The position numbers were made by a program, and so were the translations under genes. Shown in pieces: positions 15,793 to 26,509 of a stretch of DNA of 64,000 nucleotides. Origin of the DNA: Beijerinckiaceae bacterium (lineage in GTDB: Bacteria > Pseudomonadota > Alphaproteobacteria > Rhizobiales > Beijerinckiaceae); contig JAJPIC010000008.1 of assembly GCA_021324915.1 (NCBI GenBank), forward strand, positions 1-64,000. The letters are read 5' to 3'. Every line of letters starts with the position of its first letter. Within the stretch, counting starts at the first letter, position 1. The notes beneath the pieces were generated by a model. The model was not told the DNA's origin, ran no database searches, and saw only the letters and a program-made list of their open reading frames with translations.

Positions 15793-16296
15793 TCATTGCG
15801 GGCTGCGCGTCTTGGCCGCGATGGCGCGCGCCACGACGTCCGGTACGAAATTCGAAACATCGCCACCGAGCAGGGCGATTTGCCGAACCAATGTCGCGGC
15901 AATGTGACGAAGGCCAGGGGAAGCGGCAAGAAAGACGGTTTGGACATCGGGCGCCATGACGGCATTCATGCCCGCCATTTCCAATTCGTAATCGAGGTCC
16001 GTGCCGTCGCGCAGGCCGCGCAAGATCAGATTTGCGCCGGCCTCGCGCGCTGCCGTCACCGCAAGACCTGAGAAGGTGATGACCGAAAGTTTGCAGCTTT
16101 GCGCCGCGACCAGGCCCTCACAGGATTTTCGTACGAGTTCGGCGCGTTCTTCGGGCGAGAACAACGGTTGTTTGCCCGGATGCACGCCGATTGCGACAAT
16201 GACCTCGTCGCAGAAACGCGCCGCGCGCGTGATGATATCGATGTGACCATTGGTCAGCGGATCGAACGAGCCGGTATAGAGCGCCTTGCGGATCAT
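15793..16296 (-). CDS. coaD: Phosphopantetheine adenylyltransferase
   Basis: The protein has 167 residues. It makes dephospho-CoA from 4'-phosphopantetheine and ATP. The nucleotidyltransferase signature [16 protein letters not shown] is at 7-22, and [19 protein letters not shown] is near 93-111. The usual ISSTLVR near the C-terminus is HIAATLVR here. It starts the coaD-ppi operon. Confidence 0.95.
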   Translation of the reverse strand: MIRKALYTGSFDPLTNGHIDIITRAARFCDEVIVAIGVHPGKQPLFSPEERAELVRKSCEGLVAAQSCKLSVITFSGLAVTAAREAGANLILRGLRDGTDLDYELEMAGMNAVMAPDVQTVFLAASPGLRHIAATLVRQIALLGGDVSNFVPDVVARAIAAKTRSPQ

Positions 16297-16605
16297 CGTC
16301 TCTCTCTAGAGCGGCCAAGGCCCCGATGCAATCGCAGCTCCCGCTTCGCTTTTTCGCGCACGCATCGGATCCTCGCTCTTCGCCAAAGCCGCACGCGCGG
16401 TGCGCGGGTCGCGAATGGCTGAGGCAAGCGGTCCCGGCCAGCCCCCTTCAGCAGTCCTGATTGGGGATGAACCGACAACGCGCGATCCGCCGTTCATCGA
16501 GAACCGGTACGAGCGGCCGGATGCGTCTGTCCGATCGGCTCAATAGATGCTATAGCGCTGTCTGATCGAACTGGAAGATCGAACTGCTGGGCACACGGGG
16601 CAGAC
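16297..16605. other. Intergenic gap, divergent promoters expected
   Basis: No gene is seen. It separates the divergent coaD and LysR genes and must hold both promoters; no clear operator could be picked by eye. Confidence 0.4.
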
Positions 16606-17481
16606 ATGACCCTGGAACAGCTTCGGATTTTTGTCGCGGTCGCCGAGCGCCAGCATGTCACGCAGGCCTCGCGCGTCCTCAATCTCGCCCAATCGGCGAC
16701 GAGCCATGCGATTGCGGCGCTGGAAGCGCAGCACGACACGAAATTGTTCAACCGCGTTGGACGCCGGATAGAATTGACCGAGGCGGGCCGCGTCTTCCTG
16801 GTGGAAGCGCGTGCCGTGCTGGCGCGGGCGGAAGCGGCTCAATTGAAGCTCAGCGAATTTGCCGGGTTGCAGCGCGGCACGCTGAAGGTTCAGGCGAGTC
16901 AGACGATCGCGAGCTATTGGCTGCCGCGCCATATCGTTGCCTTTCGCCGGGCTTATCCGCAGATCTGGATCGACGTCGCCATCGGCAATACGGCGCAAGT
17001 CGCCGAAGCAGTCGAGACAGGCGCGGCTGAACTGGGCTTCGTCGAAGGCGAAGTGAAGTACGACGATTTCGAGTCAAGCCGCGTGGCTCGCGATCAGCTC
17101 GTGCTTGTCGTCGGCATGAATCATCCCTGGATCGAGCGGACCGATCTTTCGCCCGCCGATTTGATGGAGACCGAATGGGTCCTGCGCGAGGCGGGCTCCG
17201 GCACGCGATCGGCTTTCGAGGACACGCTCGTGGGCTTCGGCCTCGATCCTCGCAATCTCAGGATCGAGCTCGAATTGCCATCGAATGAAGCCGTGCGCGC
17301 GGCGGTCGAAGCGGGGCTCGGGGCGACTGCGCTTTCCGCCTCTGTTGCCGCGCCGAGCCTCGAAGCCGGATTGCTCCACCAGGCGGATTTCCGCCTGCCG
17401 GAGCGCGAGTTCCACGTTCTCCATCATCGCGAGCGCTATCGAAGCCGCGCGGCCGAAGCTTTGCTGGCAATGATGGCGTGA
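16606..17481 (+). CDS. LysR-family transcriptional regulator
   Basis: The protein has 291 residues. The N-terminal winged helix-turn-helix is at about 1-60 (MTLEQLRIFVAVAERQHVTQAS, SATSHAIAALEAQ, LFNRVGRRIELTEAG). The substrate-binding domain is at about 90-290, with the hinge segment AVRAAVEAGLGATALS that in CbbR/YeiE-like members lines the inducer cleft. The target and inducer are unknown. It is divergent from coaD, but such neighbours are not a usual regulator-target pair. The next gene, gyrA, converges with it. Confidence 0.9.
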   Translation: MTLEQLRIFVAVAERQHVTQASRVLNLAQSATSHAIAALEAQHDTKLFNRVGRRIELTEAGRVFLVEARAVLARAEAAQLKLSEFAGLQRGTLKVQASQTIASYWLPRHIVAFRRAYPQIWIDVAIGNTAQVAEAVETGAAELGFVEGEVKYDDFESSRVARDQLVLVVGMNHPWIERTDLSPADLMETEWVLREAGSGTRSAFEDTLVGFGLDPRNLRIELELPSNEAVRAAVEAGLGATALSASVAAPSLEAGLLHQADFRLPEREFHVLHHRERYRSRAAEALLAMMA

Positions 17482-17508
17482 ACCTTTCTCGCACAGGCGG
17501 GAGAGGGC

Positions 17509-20244
17509 TCAAATCGCCGCTTCGCCGCTGGCCTCTTCCTCGCTGATCCGCTCGACGCCGACGACGCGTTCGCCATCGGCCGTGCTGAAGACGATGACGC
17601 CCTGGGTGCTGCGGCCGGCGACGCGGATATCCTCGACCGGGCAGCGGATCAGTCTTCCGCCGTCCGTCACCAGCATGATCTCGTCGCTCTCCTCGACCGG
17701 CATGGAGGCGACGAGCGGGCCATTGCGCTGATTGACCGCCATGGCGACAATGCCTTTGCCGCCGCGTCCGGTGATCCGATATTCGTATGATGACGTGCGC
17801 TTGCCATAGCCTTTCGAGGAGACCGTCAGGATGATTTCCTCGGCTGCCGACATTTCGGCATAGCGCTCGGGCGTCAAGGGCGTCGTTTCCTCACCATTTG
17901 CTTCTTCGTTTGATTCGACGCTTTCCGCGGGCGCTTCGGCCGTCGCCTCGCCCGCGACCGCGCGGCGCATCTTCAAATAGGCCATGCGCTCGCCGCTCTC
18001 GGCTTCGATATGGCGCAGGATAGCAAGCGAAATCACACGATCGCCTTCGCCGAGCGCAATGCCGCGCACGCCCATCGAATCGCGCCCCTTGAAGACGCGC
18101 ACATCGGTGACCGGGAAGCGAATACATTGTCCATTCGCGGTCGTAAGCAGCACGTCGTCCGCCTCGGTGCAGATTTGCACGTCGACGATCTCTTCGCCCT
18201 CGTCGAGCCGCATGGCGAGCTTGCCCGAGCGATTGACCTGCGTGAAATCGGAGAGCTTATTGCGTCTCACCGTGCCGCTCGTCGTCGCGAACATCACGTC
18301 GAGCTTCTCCCACTGCGCTTCGTCCTCGGGCAGCGGCATGATGGTCGTAATCCGCTCGCCTTGTTCGAGCGGCAGGATGTTGACGAGCGCCTTTCCGCGC
18401 GACTGCGGCGCGGCGGCGGGCATGCGCCAAACCTTTTCCTTATAGACTTGGCCGAGCGAAGAGAAGAACAGAACGGGCGTGTGGGTCGAAGCGACGAAGA
18501 GCCGGGCGACGAAATCCTCATCGCGCGTCTGCATGCCGGCGCGGCCTTTGCCGCCGCGTCTTTGAGCGCGATAGGTCGAGAGCGGCACCCGCTTGATATA
18601 GCCGGCGTGCGAGACGGTGACGACCATGTCTTCGCGCTGGATGAGATCTTCGTCCTCGAACTCGGCATCCGAGTCGCTTTCGAGGATCATCGTACGTCGC
18701 GGCGTTGCATGCGCCCGCTTGATCGCCAGAAGCTCGTCTTTGATGATGCCGAAGACGCGGGCGCGCGAGCGTAGAATATCGAGATAATCGGTGATCTCGG
18801 CCGCAAGCTTTTCGAGCGCTTCGGCGATCTCTTCGCGGCCGAGCGCGGTGAGCCTTTGCAGGCGCAAATCGAGAATCCCGCGCGCCTGCGCCTCCGAGAG
18901 ACGGCATGTGCCGGTCTCGCTCAACGCATGGCGCGGGTCGGCAATCAGCGCGACGAGCGGTGCCATGTCATGTGCCGGCCACTCGCGGCTCATCAAAGCT
19001 TCGCGCGCCGCCGCAGCATCGGGAGAAGAGCGAATGAGGCGCACGACCTCGTCGATATTGGCGACGGCGATCGCAAGTCCGACCTGGAGATGAGCGGCAT
19101 CGCGCGCCTTGGCGAGCTTGAACTTTGTGCGCCGCGTGACGACTTCCTCGCGGAAATCGACGAAGGCGGTGAGAAAATCCCTGAGCGTCAGCGTCTCGGG
19201 CCGGCCGCCGTTGAGCGCGATCATATTGGCCGGGAAAGTCGCCTGAAGCGTCGTGAAACGCCAGAGCTGATTTAGCACCACGTCGGCGACGGCATCGCGC
19301 TTGAGCTCGATGACGATCCGCATGCCTTGGCGATCGGATTCGTCGCGCAGATCCGAAATGCCTTCGATCTTCTTATCGCGCACGAGCTCGGCAATGCGCT
19401 CGAGCAGCGCCGACTTGTTCACCTGATAGGGAATCTCGGTGACGATGATCGCCTCGCGCTCCTTGCGGAGCTCTTCGATCTCATATTTGGCCCGCACAAT
19501 GATCGAACCGCGCCCCGTGAGATAGGCGGCGCGAATTCCGGCGCGGCCGAGAATCGTGCCGCCGGTCGGAAAATCAGGCCCGGGAATGATCGACATCAGC
19601 GCTTCCGCACCGATGTCGGGCTGATCGATGAGGGCGATCACGGCATCGATGACCTCGCCGAGGTTGTGCGGGGGAATATTGGTCGCCATGCCGACCGCAA
19701 TTCCGCCTGCGCCATTGACCAGGAGGTTCGGGAATTTCGCCGGCAGAACCACCGGCTCGCGTTCGCGGCCATCATAATTGGCCTGGAAATCGACCGTTTC
19801 CGCGTCGAGATCGTCAAGCAGCGGGATGGCGGCGCTCGCAAGGCGCGCTTCGGTGTAGCGTTCCGCCGCGGGCGGATCGCCATCGACCGAACCGAAATTG
19901 CCCTGCCCATCGATGAGGGGAAGACGCATTGAGAAGGGCTGCGCCATGCGCACCAGCGCGTCATAGATCGCGAGATTGCCGTGCGGATGGTATTTGCCCA
20001 TCGTATCGCCGGTGACGCGCGCCGATTTATTGTAGGGGCGGTCCGGCGTATAATTGTTCTCGTACATCGAGAAGAGAATGCGCCGGTGCACCGGCTTCAA
20101 GCCGTCGCGCACATCGGGCAAAGCGCGGCTTACGATCACGCTCATCGCGTAATCGAGATAGCTGCGGCGCATCTCGTCGGAAATCGAAATCGGGCGGACG
20201 TCGGACCCGCCGGGTCCGGCGTTATTTTCTTCGTTATCGGCCAA
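17509..20244 (-). CDS. gyrA: DNA gyrase subunit A
   Basis: The protein has 911 residues from TTG 20244 (no ATG before residue 25; TTG gives the usual N-terminus). The catalytic Tyr is Tyr130 (AERYTE). The breakage-reunion region has [21 protein letters not shown]-like core, then [10 protein letters not shown] at 86-95. The usual Asp-Ser at the quinolone site (E. coli 82-83) is Asn90-Leu91 here. The C-terminal beta-pinwheel holds several blades, including the GyrA-box-like [10 protein letters not shown] and [10 protein letters not shown], plus an acidic insert near residue 780-795. It introduces negative supercoils together with GyrB, which is not in this window. Confidence 0.96.
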   Translation of the reverse strand: MADNEENNAGPGGSDVRPISISDEMRRSYLDYAMSVIVSRALPDVRDGLKPVHRRILFSMYENNYTPDRPYNKSARVTGDTMGKYHPHGNLAIYDALVRMAQPFSMRLPLIDGQGNFGSVDGDPPAAERYTEARLASAAIPLLDDLDAETVDFQANYDGREREPVVLPAKFPNLLVNGAGGIAVGMATNIPPHNLGEVIDAVIALIDQPDIGAEALMSIIPGPDFPTGGTILGRAGIRAAYLTGRGSIIVRAKYEIEELRKEREAIIVTEIPYQVNKSALLERIAELVRDKKIEGISDLRDESDRQGMRIVIELKRDAVADVVLNQLWRFTTLQATFPANMIALNGGRPETLTLRDFLTAFVDFREEVVTRRTKFKLAKARDAAHLQVGLAIAVANIDEVVRLIRSSPDAAAAREALMSREWPAHDMAPLVALIADPRHALSETGTCRLSEAQARGILDLRLQRLTALGREEIAEALEKLAAEITDYLDILRSRARVFGIIKDELLAIKRAHATPRRTMILESDSDAEFEDEDLIQREDMVVTVSHAGYIKRVPLSTYRAQRRGGKGRAGMQTRDEDFVARLFVASTHTPVLFFSSLGQVYKEKVWRMPAAAPQSRGKALVNILPLEQGERITTIMPLPEDEAQWEKLDVMFATTSGTVRRNKLSDFTQVNRSGKLAMRLDEGEEIVDVQICTEADDVLLTTANGQCIRFPVTDVRVFKGRDSMGVRGIALGEGDRVISLAILRHIEAESGERMAYLKMRRAVAGEATAEAPAESVESNEEANGEETTPLTPERYAEMSAAEEIILTVSSKGYGKRTSSYEYRITGRGGKGIVAMAVNQRNGPLVASMPVEESDEIMLVTDGGRLIRCPVEDIRVAGRSTQGVIVFSTADGERVVGVERISEEEASGEAAI

Positions 20245-20263
20245 GGCAAATCATCCGGAAATT

Positions 20264-20300
20264 AGAGCAAAGGCGATGCTCTAGAGCACTTCCAGATATA
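20264..20300. repeat. Partial palindromic repeat upstream of gyrA
   Basis: AGAGCA...TGCTCT with a further AGAGCACTTCC resembles the ends of the family A repeats. The rest of the gap to 20450 shows no gene. Confidence 0.35.
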
Positions 20301-20450
20301 ATCAATCGGGCCGCAAAAAGCCAGGGGTCCGCGTTGCAGGCCATGACGAAAACACACGCTCTCTCAGGTGCTTACCCGATGCGCCATGAATGTTCGTGGG
20401 CCGCATCGCAAGGCCTCGTTCCCGTGGCGGGATAGAGCCGATTCCGGCGC

Positions 20451-20951
20451 CTAGAACGGAATATCGTCATCGATCATATCGGCGACGCGGCCACCGCGCT
20501 TTTCCGTCGGCTCCATCGGAGAGGAGCGGCCGAAATTCGCCCCGCTCGAAACATCGAGCGCACCAGCGCGCTCATCGCCTATTTCGCCGCGGGGACCGCC
20601 GCGGCTGTCGAGCAGAGTGAGCTCGCCCCGGAAACGCTGCAGCACCACCTCGGTCGTGCGCCGCTGATTGCCGTCGCGATCCGTATATTCGCGCGTTTGC
20701 AATTGGCCCTCGAGATAGATCTTCGAGCCCTTCTTGCAATATTGCTCGGCGATCTTGCCGAGGTTCTCGTTGTAGATCACGACATTGTGCCACTCGGTGC
20801 GCTCCTTGCGCTCGCCCGTCGCCTTGTCGCGCCAGGAATCCGTCGTCGCGACACTGAAACTCACGACGGAATCGCCGGAATTCAAGCGCCGCACTTCGGG
20901 ATCGCGGCCCAAATTGCCGACCAGAATGACCTTGTTGACGCTCCCCGACAT
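20451..20951 (-). CDS. ssb: Single-stranded DNA-binding protein
   Basis: The protein has 166 residues. The OB fold covers 1-110 (VNKVILVGNLGRDPEVR, VVSFSVATTDSW, TEWHNVVIY, GSKIYLEGQLQTREY). A flexible Gly-rich linker follows, and the C-terminal tip is DDDIPF, which recruits partner proteins. It protects single strands in replication and repair. A LexA box of alphaproteobacterial type lies 124 bp upstream, so SOS induction is likely. It is next to gyrA, with uvrA 2.2 kb away in divergent orientation. Confidence 0.96.
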   Translation of the reverse strand: MSGSVNKVILVGNLGRDPEVRRLNSGDSVVSFSVATTDSWRDKATGERKERTEWHNVVIYNENLGKIAEQYCKKGSKIYLEGQLQTREYTDRDGNQRRTTEVVLQRFRGELTLLDSRGGPRGEIGDERAGALDVSSGANFGRSSPMEPTEKRGGRVADMIDDDIPF

Positions 20952-21053
20952 GGCACTTCTCCATCACCAAAGAGATTGCACTTTAAGAGACCGGCGAACC
21001 TTACTCGCAAGCCCAGGCCCGCGCCTCGATCAAGTTTTTTGTCCACAAGCGAA

Positions 21054-21082
21054 TTGACAAGCGCGTGCTTAAGTGTTCTACA
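21054..21082 (+). promoter_or_regulatory. Promoter-like TTGACA overlapping the LexA box
   Basis: TTGACA (21054-21059), 17 bp, TCTACA (21077-21082). The -10 lies within the LexA box, so LexA would block transcription of the gene at 21125. Confidence 0.45.
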
Positions 21083-21089
21083 TTTGTTC
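21075..21089. promoter_or_regulatory. LexA (SOS) box, GTTC-N7-GTTC
   Basis: GTTC at 21075-21078, seven bases, GTTC at 21086-21089: an exact match to the direct-repeat SOS box of alphaproteobacteria. It lies between divergent ssb and the secreted-protein gene at 21125. Confidence 0.75.
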
Positions 21090-21124
21090 TAGCAGGCTCC
21101 AAATCGCAATGCAAGGGGGAATGT

Positions 21125-21625
21125 ATGGTTCGCAAAATGACACCTCTCATATTCGCATTCTTCGCGCTTGCCGCTGCGCCGGCGTTTGCGCAAGAGCCCA
21201 GCGGTTGCGACAAGTTCAAGTGGCCGCTCGATCAAGAGCGCGCTTTACTCGCCAAGCCGTCGCAAATCGCCTCGGGCGGCGAGCTGGCGCAAACGCCGGC
21301 TGCAGCGCTCCTCAGTCTGGTGCCTTTGGCGAAAGCGAACTTGCCGCTGACGCCCTCGCGGGCACCGAGATATTCCGATTCTTATGCCGGCTTCCTGCGT
21401 GCTCCGGCTCCGCAAGCTGGCACCTATAGAATTACGCTCTCCCACGCTGCCTGGACCGACGTCGTGCAAGACGGGCATGAGCTGAGGTCCGTGGCCTTCA
21501 CTGGCGCGAGGGATTGCAGCGGGCTCGCCAAGAGCGTGAAATTCGAGCTCGCGGCGGCGCCATTCGTCATCCAGGTCAGCGGAACTTCGGCGCATGCGAT
21601 CGCCCTCGCCGTGACGGCGGATTGA
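21125..21625 (+). CDS. Secreted hypothetical protein, possibly SOS-controlled
   Basis: The protein has 166 residues. The ATG at 21125 follows AAGGGGG and gives a signal peptide (MVRKMTPLIFAFFALAAAPAF, cleavage after AFA). The mature part holds a Cys near each end (GCDKFKWPLDQER; ARDCSGLAK) and a beta-rich middle (YRITLSHAAWTDVVQDG). No known family comes to mind. The LexA box and promoter lie just before it. It sits where uvrA would be expected to start opposite ssb, so it is probably an insertion. Confidence 0.65.
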   Translation: MVRKMTPLIFAFFALAAAPAFAQEPSGCDKFKWPLDQERALLAKPSQIASGGELAQTPAAALLSLVPLAKANLPLTPSRAPRYSDSYAGFLRAPAPQAGTYRITLSHAAWTDVVQDGHELRSVAFTGARDCSGLAKSVKFELAAAPFVIQVSGTSAHAIALAVTAD

Positions 21626-21638
21626 GCTTCTCGAGACA

Positions 21639-21664
21639 CGGGGAGAAAAGTAGCCTTCTCCCCG
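21639..21664. terminator. Hairpin between convergent genes
   Basis: CGGGGAGAA (21639-21647) and TTCTCCCCG (21656-21664) form a perfect 9-bp stem between the converging 21125 gene and dctA. T-runs are weak on both sides. Confidence 0.4.
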
Positions 21665-21682
21665 CAAACGGGAGAGCGCGTT

Positions 21683-22999
21683 CTAATCCGCTGCGGTTTT
21701 CGCGCTCTCCCCCATCGGCCCGGCATCGAGCGTAGCCGCGAGCCTCTTGCGATCGAGCTCGCCTTCGGAGCGCGCGATGACGACGGTCGCAACGCCGTTT
21801 CCGACGAAATTGGTGAGCGCGCGGCATTCGCTCATGAATTTGTCGATGCCGAGGAGGATTGCCATGCCGGGCACAAGGGCAGGGGAAATGGCGGAGAGCG
21901 TCGCGGCAAGCGTGATGAAGCCCGCGCCGGTGACGCCGCTCGCGCCCTTAGAGGTCAGCATAGCGACGATCAGAATCGTCATCTGTTGGCCGAGAGAAAG
22001 ATGATAGCCGAGCGCCTGAGCAATGAAGAGGGTGGCGAGCGTCATATAGATGTTCGTTCCGTCGAGATTGAAACTATAGCCGGCCGGCACGACCAATCCG
22101 ACGACCGACTTCGAGCACCCAAGCCTTTCGAGCTTCTGCATCAACTGCGGCAGCGCGCTCTCGGACGAACTCGTCCCGAGCACGATCAAGAGCTCGTCTT
22201 TGATATAGGAGAGAAACTTGAAGATGTTGAAGCCGGCCAGACGCGCAATTGTCCCGAGGACGAAGACGATGAAGACCGCCGCAGTCAGATAGAAGGTGGC
22301 GATCGCGCCGGCGAGCGAGCCGAGCGCCTGCGGTCCGTATTCGCCGATCGTATAGGCCATTGCGCCGAAAGCAGCCATCGGCGCGGCACGCATCACGATG
22401 TTGATGACGCCGAAAATCGCGTGCGTAGCCTCGTCGATCAGCGCGCGCAAAGCCTTGACTCTTTCGCCGAGCGCGAGGAGCGCGAAGCCGAACAGAATCG
22501 CGAAAAGCAGGACTTGCAGAATGTCGCCGCGCGCGAAGGCGCCGACGACACTGTCGGGAATGATGTCGAGAATGAATTGCACGGGGTTTTCGGCCCCGGC
22601 TGCCTTGGCATAGGTTGCTACCGCGGCCTGGTTGGCGCCGGAGGCAAGTCCCGCGCCGGGACGCAGGAGATTGCCGGTCACGAGTCCGATAGCGAGCGCA
22701 AACGTCGAGACGATCTCGAAATAGAGGATCGCCTTGATGCCGATCCGTCCGACTTTCCGGGCATCCGAAATATGGGCAATGCCGGAGCTCAGCGTGAGGA
22801 AAATGATCGGCGCGATCACCATTTTGATGAGCTTGACGAAACCATCGCCCAGCGCCTTCACCCAATCGCTCGTCGCAACGTGCGGAAAAAGCCAGCCGAC
22901 GAGCACGCCAAGCGCCAATCCGGCGAGAACCTGGACATAAAGGTGTCTGTAGAAGGGCTTGCTCATGCGGAGGGAGACGGCTGGGGCAGGAGCGACCAT
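21683..22999 (-). CDS. dctA: C4-dicarboxylate:cation symporter DctA
   Basis: The protein has 438 residues from ATG 22999 (a second Met at 22966 is possible). It is a sodium/proton:dicarboxylate symporter of the glutamate-transporter fold: hydrophobic segments start at [54 protein letters not shown] (hairpin loop 1), [14 protein letters not shown] and [19 protein letters not shown] (hairpin 2) are the substrate-binding blocks. It imports succinate, malate and fumarate. It lies between ssb and uvrA, which are usually adjacent, so it appears inserted. Confidence 0.95.
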   Translation of the reverse strand: MVAPAPAVSLRMSKPFYRHLYVQVLAGLALGVLVGWLFPHVATSDWVKALGDGFVKLIKMVIAPIIFLTLSSGIAHISDARKVGRIGIKAILYFEIVSTFALAIGLVTGNLLRPGAGLASGANQAAVATYAKAAGAENPVQFILDIIPDSVVGAFARGDILQVLLFAILFGFALLALGERVKALRALIDEATHAIFGVINIVMRAAPMAAFGAMAYTIGEYGPQALGSLAGAIATFYLTAAVFIVFVLGTIARLAGFNIFKFLSYIKDELLIVLGTSSSESALPQLMQKLERLGCSKSVVGLVVPAGYSFNLDGTNIYMTLATLFIAQALGYHLSLGQQMTILIVAMLTSKGASGVTGAGFITLAATLSAISPALVPGMAILLGIDKFMSECRALTNFVGNGVATVVIARSEGELDRKRLAATLDAGPMGESAKTAAD

Positions 23000-23193
23000 T
23001 GTTGTTCTTTCATTATCCCACCCGCCTCTCAGATTGCATGGCGAGGATGGCCGGGGCAATCCCGGGCGGACCAAAGCCCCACAGACGGGTCGGCCCGCCG
23101 GGAGGCGCGCCCCCTTGGAATTCGCAATTCTTGCCCGAAAGGCTTATCTTGGTATGAGGCGGCCGGTGCCCGGCGGCAAATCTACGCACATCG

Positions 23194-26127
23194 ATGAAGA
23201 CGTCACGCAAATCAGCCCGTAAACCCGAGCCTGAACTCGACCTGCCGTTCGCCAAGGATCTGCGGGTCATCTCCATTCGCGGCGCGCGCGAGCACAATCT
23301 CAAGAACATCGATCTTGTGATCCCGCGCGACAAGCTCGTCGTCTTCACCGGGCTTTCGGGTTCGGGCAAATCTTCGCTCGCCTTCGACACGATCTATGCC
23401 GAGGGCCAGCGCCGCTATGTCGAATCGCTCTCGGCCTATGCCCGGCAATTCCTCGAAATGACGCAAAAGCCGGACGTCGATCAGATCGACGGGCTGTCTC
23501 CCGCTATTTCGATCGAACAGAAGACCACATCGAAAAACCCGCGCTCGACCGTCGGCACGGTTACCGAGATCTACGACTATATGCGCCTCCTCTGGGCGCG
23601 GGTCGGCATTCCCTATTCGCCCGCAACCGGTCTGCCGATCGAAAGCCAGACGGTGAGCCAGATGGTCGATCGCGTGCTGGCGCTCCCCGAGCGCACGCGG
23701 CTCTATCTGCTCGCTCCCGTCGTGCGCGGGCGCAAGGGCGAATATCGCAAGGAAATCGCCGATTTCATGAAGCGCGGTTTCCAGCGGCTCAAGATCGACG
23801 GCGAATTCTGCGAGATCGCCGAGACGCCGACGCTCGACAAGAAGATCAAGCACGATATCGAAGTCGTGGTCGATCGGATCGCCGTGCGTCCCGACATGGC
23901 GGCGCGACTGGCTGAAAGTTTCGAGACCGCGCTCGAGCTCGCCGACGGCATCGCGATCATCGAATTCGCCGACGAAAAGGAGAGCGGCAGGCCGAAACAG
24001 ATCGTCTTCTCCTCGAAATTTGCCTGTCCGGTCTCGGGCTTCACGATCCCGGAGATCGAGCCTCGGCTCTTTTCCTTCAATAATCCTTTCGGCGCATGTC
24101 CGGCCTGCGGCGGGCTCGGGAGCGAAGAGACGGTCGATCCCGATCTCGTGGTTCCCGATACGAAACTCACTCTGCGCAAGGGCGCGATCGCACCTTGGTC
24201 GCGCTCGACAACGCCCTATTATCTGCAGACGCTCGAATCGCTCGCCAAACATTATAAGTTCCGGCTCGACGTGGCGTTCGAGTCGCTGCCCGAGAACGTG
24301 CAAGAGATCATCCTCTATGGATCTGGCGAAGAGCCGGTCCGCTTTTCTTATAATGACGGGCTTCGCTCTTACGAGGTGAAGAAGCCATTCGAGGGCGTGA
24401 TCAGCAATCTCGAGCGTCGCTATCGCGAAACCGAAAGCGAATGGGCGCGCGAAGAGATCTCGCGCTATATGACGGCGACCCCGTGCAGCGCTTGCAAGGG
24501 CTATCGGTTGAAGCCCGAGGCGCTGGCGGTCAAGATCGATCACAATCATATCGGCGAAGTCACCGACCTTTCGGTCCGCGATGCGCATCGCTGGTTCGCC
24601 GAGCTGCCCGGCAAGCTCGACGAGAAGCGCGGCGAGATCGCCAAGCGAATCTTGAAGGAGATCGGCGACCGGCTGACGTTTCTTCTCGATGTCGGCCTCG
24701 ACTATCTGACGCTCTCGCGCGCTTCGGGCACGCTTTCGGGCGGCGAGAGCCAGCGCATACGTCTGGCCTCGCAAATCGGCTCGGGTCTGACCGGCGTGCT
24801 CTACGTGCTCGACGAGCCTTCGATCGGGCTGCATCAGCGCGACAATGCGAAACTGCTCGAGACTCTGCGCCGGCTGCGCGATCTCGGCAATAGCGTGATC
24901 GTCGTCGAACATGACGAAGACGCGATGCTTGCCGCCGATCACGTCGTAGACGTCGGGCCGGGCGCCGGAATCCACGGCGGCGAGATCGTTGCGCAGGGCA
25001 CGGCCGCCGAAATCATGGCCGATCCGAAATCGCTCACCGGACAATATCTTTCGGGCGAGAAGCAAGTTCCGGTGCCGCGCGCGCGGCGCAAGCCTCAACC
25101 CGGGCGCAAGCTCAAGATCATTGGCGCGAGCGGCAATAATTTGAAGCGCGTGTGCGTCGATATTCCGCTCGGCCTCTTCACCTGCGTCACCGGCGTTTCA
25201 GGCGGCGGCAAATCCACTTTGATCGTCGATACGCTCTATAAGGCCGTAGCGCGCAAGCTCAATGGCGCGCTGGAGCATCCGGCACCTTTCGAGGCCATCG
25301 AGGGCCTGCAGCATCTCGACAAGGTCATCGACATCGATCAATCGCCGATCGGCCGCACGCCGCGCTCGAACCCGGCGACCTATACGGGCGCCTTCACGCC
25401 GATCCGCGACTGGTTCGCCGGGCTCCCGGAAGCGAAGGCGCGCGGCTATCAGCCAGGGCGCTTCTCGTTCAATGTGAAGGGCGGGCGCTGCGAAGCCTGC
25501 CAGGGCGACGGCGTCATCAAGATCGAAATGCATTTCTTGCCCGACGTCTATGTCACTTGCGACGTCTGCAAGGGCAAGCGCTACGATCGCGAGACGCTCG
25601 AAGTCAAATATCGCGACAAATCGATTGCCGACGTGCTCGACATGACGGTCGAAGAAGCCACGAGCTTTTTCAAAGCCGTGCCGTCGATCCGCGAAAAAAT
25701 GAAAACCCTTGCGCGCGTGGGGCTCGGCTATATCAAGCTCGGCCAGCAGGCGACGACGCTCTCGGGCGGCGAAGCGCAGCGCGTGAAGCTCGCCAAGGAA
25801 CTTTCGCGCCGCTCGACCGGCCGCACGCTTTATATTCTCGACGAGCCGACCACGGGCCTGCATTTTCACGACGTGGCAAAGCTGCTCGAAGTCCTGCATG
25901 AATTGGTGGAAGCCGGCAATAGCGTGGTGGTGATCGAGCATAATCTCGATGTCATCAAGACGGCGGACTGGATCGTCGATTTAGGTCCGGAAGGCGGCGA
26001 CGGCGGCGGCACGATTGTCGCGCAGGGGACGCCTGAAGACATCGTCAAAGTGGCGCAGAGCTATACCGGGCATTATTTGAAGCCGGTCCTGACGCGGACC
26101 GCTGCACGCAAACAGGCGGCGGAATAG
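23194..26127 (+). CDS. uvrA: Excinuclease ABC subunit A
   Basis: The protein has 977 residues. It has two ABC ATPase halves: Walker [10 protein letters not shown] near 54 and GVSGGGKST near 668, signature motifs LSGGESQRI and LSGGEAQRV, and Walker [11 protein letters not shown] and [10 protein letters not shown]. Zinc fingers carry [16 protein letters not shown]-type and [16 protein letters not shown] cysteine pairs. It recognises bulky DNA lesions with UvrB in nucleotide excision repair. No GTTC-N7-GTTC box is seen in the 190 bp before it; TTGCCC-N16-TATGAG near 23131-23158 may be its promoter. Confidence 0.97.
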   Translation: MKTSRKSARKPEPELDLPFAKDLRVISIRGAREHNLKNIDLVIPRDKLVVFTGLSGSGKSSLAFDTIYAEGQRRYVESLSAYARQFLEMTQKPDVDQIDGLSPAISIEQKTTSKNPRSTVGTVTEIYDYMRLLWARVGIPYSPATGLPIESQTVSQMVDRVLALPERTRLYLLAPVVRGRKGEYRKEIADFMKRGFQRLKIDGEFCEIAETPTLDKKIKHDIEVVVDRIAVRPDMAARLAESFETALELADGIAIIEFADEKESGRPKQIVFSSKFACPVSGFTIPEIEPRLFSFNNPFGACPACGGLGSEETVDPDLVVPDTKLTLRKGAIAPWSRSTTPYYLQTLESLAKHYKFRLDVAFESLPENVQEIILYGSGEEPVRFSYNDGLRSYEVKKPFEGVISNLERRYRETESEWAREEISRYMTATPCSACKGYRLKPEALAVKIDHNHIGEVTDLSVRDAHRWFAELPGKLDEKRGEIAKRILKEIGDRLTFLLDVGLDYLTLSRASGTLSGGESQRIRLASQIGSGLTGVLYVLDEPSIGLHQRDNAKLLETLRRLRDLGNSVIVVEHDEDAMLAADHVVDVGPGAGIHGGEIVAQGTAAEIMADPKSLTGQYLSGEKQVPVPRARRKPQPGRKLKIIGASGNNLKRVCVDIPLGLFTCVTGVSGGGKSTLIVDTLYKAVARKLNGALEHPAPFEAIEGLQHLDKVIDIDQSPIGRTPRSNPATYTGAFTPIRDWFAGLPEAKARGYQPGRFSFNVKGGRCEACQGDGVIKIEMHFLPDVYVTCDVCKGKRYDRETLEVKYRDKSIADVLDMTVEEATSFFKAVPSIREKMKTLARVGLGYIKLGQQATTLSGGEAQRVKLAKELSRRSTGRTLYILDEPTTGLHFHDVAKLLEVLHELVEAGNSVVVIEHNLDVIKTADWIVDLGPEGGDGGGTIVAQGTPEDIVKVAQSYTGHYLKPVLTRTAARKQAAE

Positions 26128-26499
26128 ATCGGCCCGTAGCCTCGGAATTGCGCACCAGGCTCGCACTGGTCGATCTCATGTTCTGTCCCGGCTCACGGAC
26201 GCTTCCATGCGTGTTTCGCATCGCCATATAGAAACATCCTATGAGACGCGCCGATTTGTCACGAAATTCATATTATGTTCATCTGGAAACGTGGTAGAGT
26301 GCCTGCATTGGCATGCGGTTCTTGCATGGCAGCCTTTCGCTTCCGGCTGCTGTGCCGCGCATGAAAATGGCTTAGGTCTCCCGCACCGGCCGGTTCGCCT
26401 AGGGCAATACTCCTGTAGGCGGCCGGACCCAACGCGAGCCCCGCCCTTGTCGCTCGCGTACCAAAGACGCCCGCTGGATTCCTCCCCCCGGCGGGCGTC
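26128..26499. other. Gap without a protein gene
   Basis: No coding frame is credible. The right part carries two hairpins ending in a T-run, described as a candidate small RNA at 26386-26509. The left part (26128-26380) contains an AT-rich stretch near 26250-26280 and nothing that I recognise. Confidence 0.45.
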
Positions 26500-26509
26500 T
26501 TACTTTTTG
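26386..26509 (+). ncRNA. Candidate small RNA with two hairpins and CU-rich loops
   Basis: First hairpin: CCGGCC (26386-26391) and GCCTA (26397-26401) pair with TAGGC (26416-26420) and GGCCGG (26421-26426) around a loop with ACTCCTG. Second: a 13-bp stem (26465-26477, 26488-26500, one wobble) with loop ATTCCTCCCC, followed by TACTTTTT. Both loops carry anti-Shine-Dalgarno-like UCCU sequences, a layout seen in several alphaproteobacterial sRNAs. The promoter was not pinned down. The second hairpin could equally serve the converging citramalate synthase gene. Confidence 0.3.

Noticed and set aside
23000-23193. LexA box before uvrA
   Set aside because: No GTTC-N7-GTTC or GAAC-N7-GAAC was found; isolated GTTC elements have the wrong spacing.
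23212-25098. 628-residue open frame antisense to uvrA
   Set aside because: It mirrors the codon pattern of uvrA, has no family resemblance and no start signal; uvrA is unambiguous.
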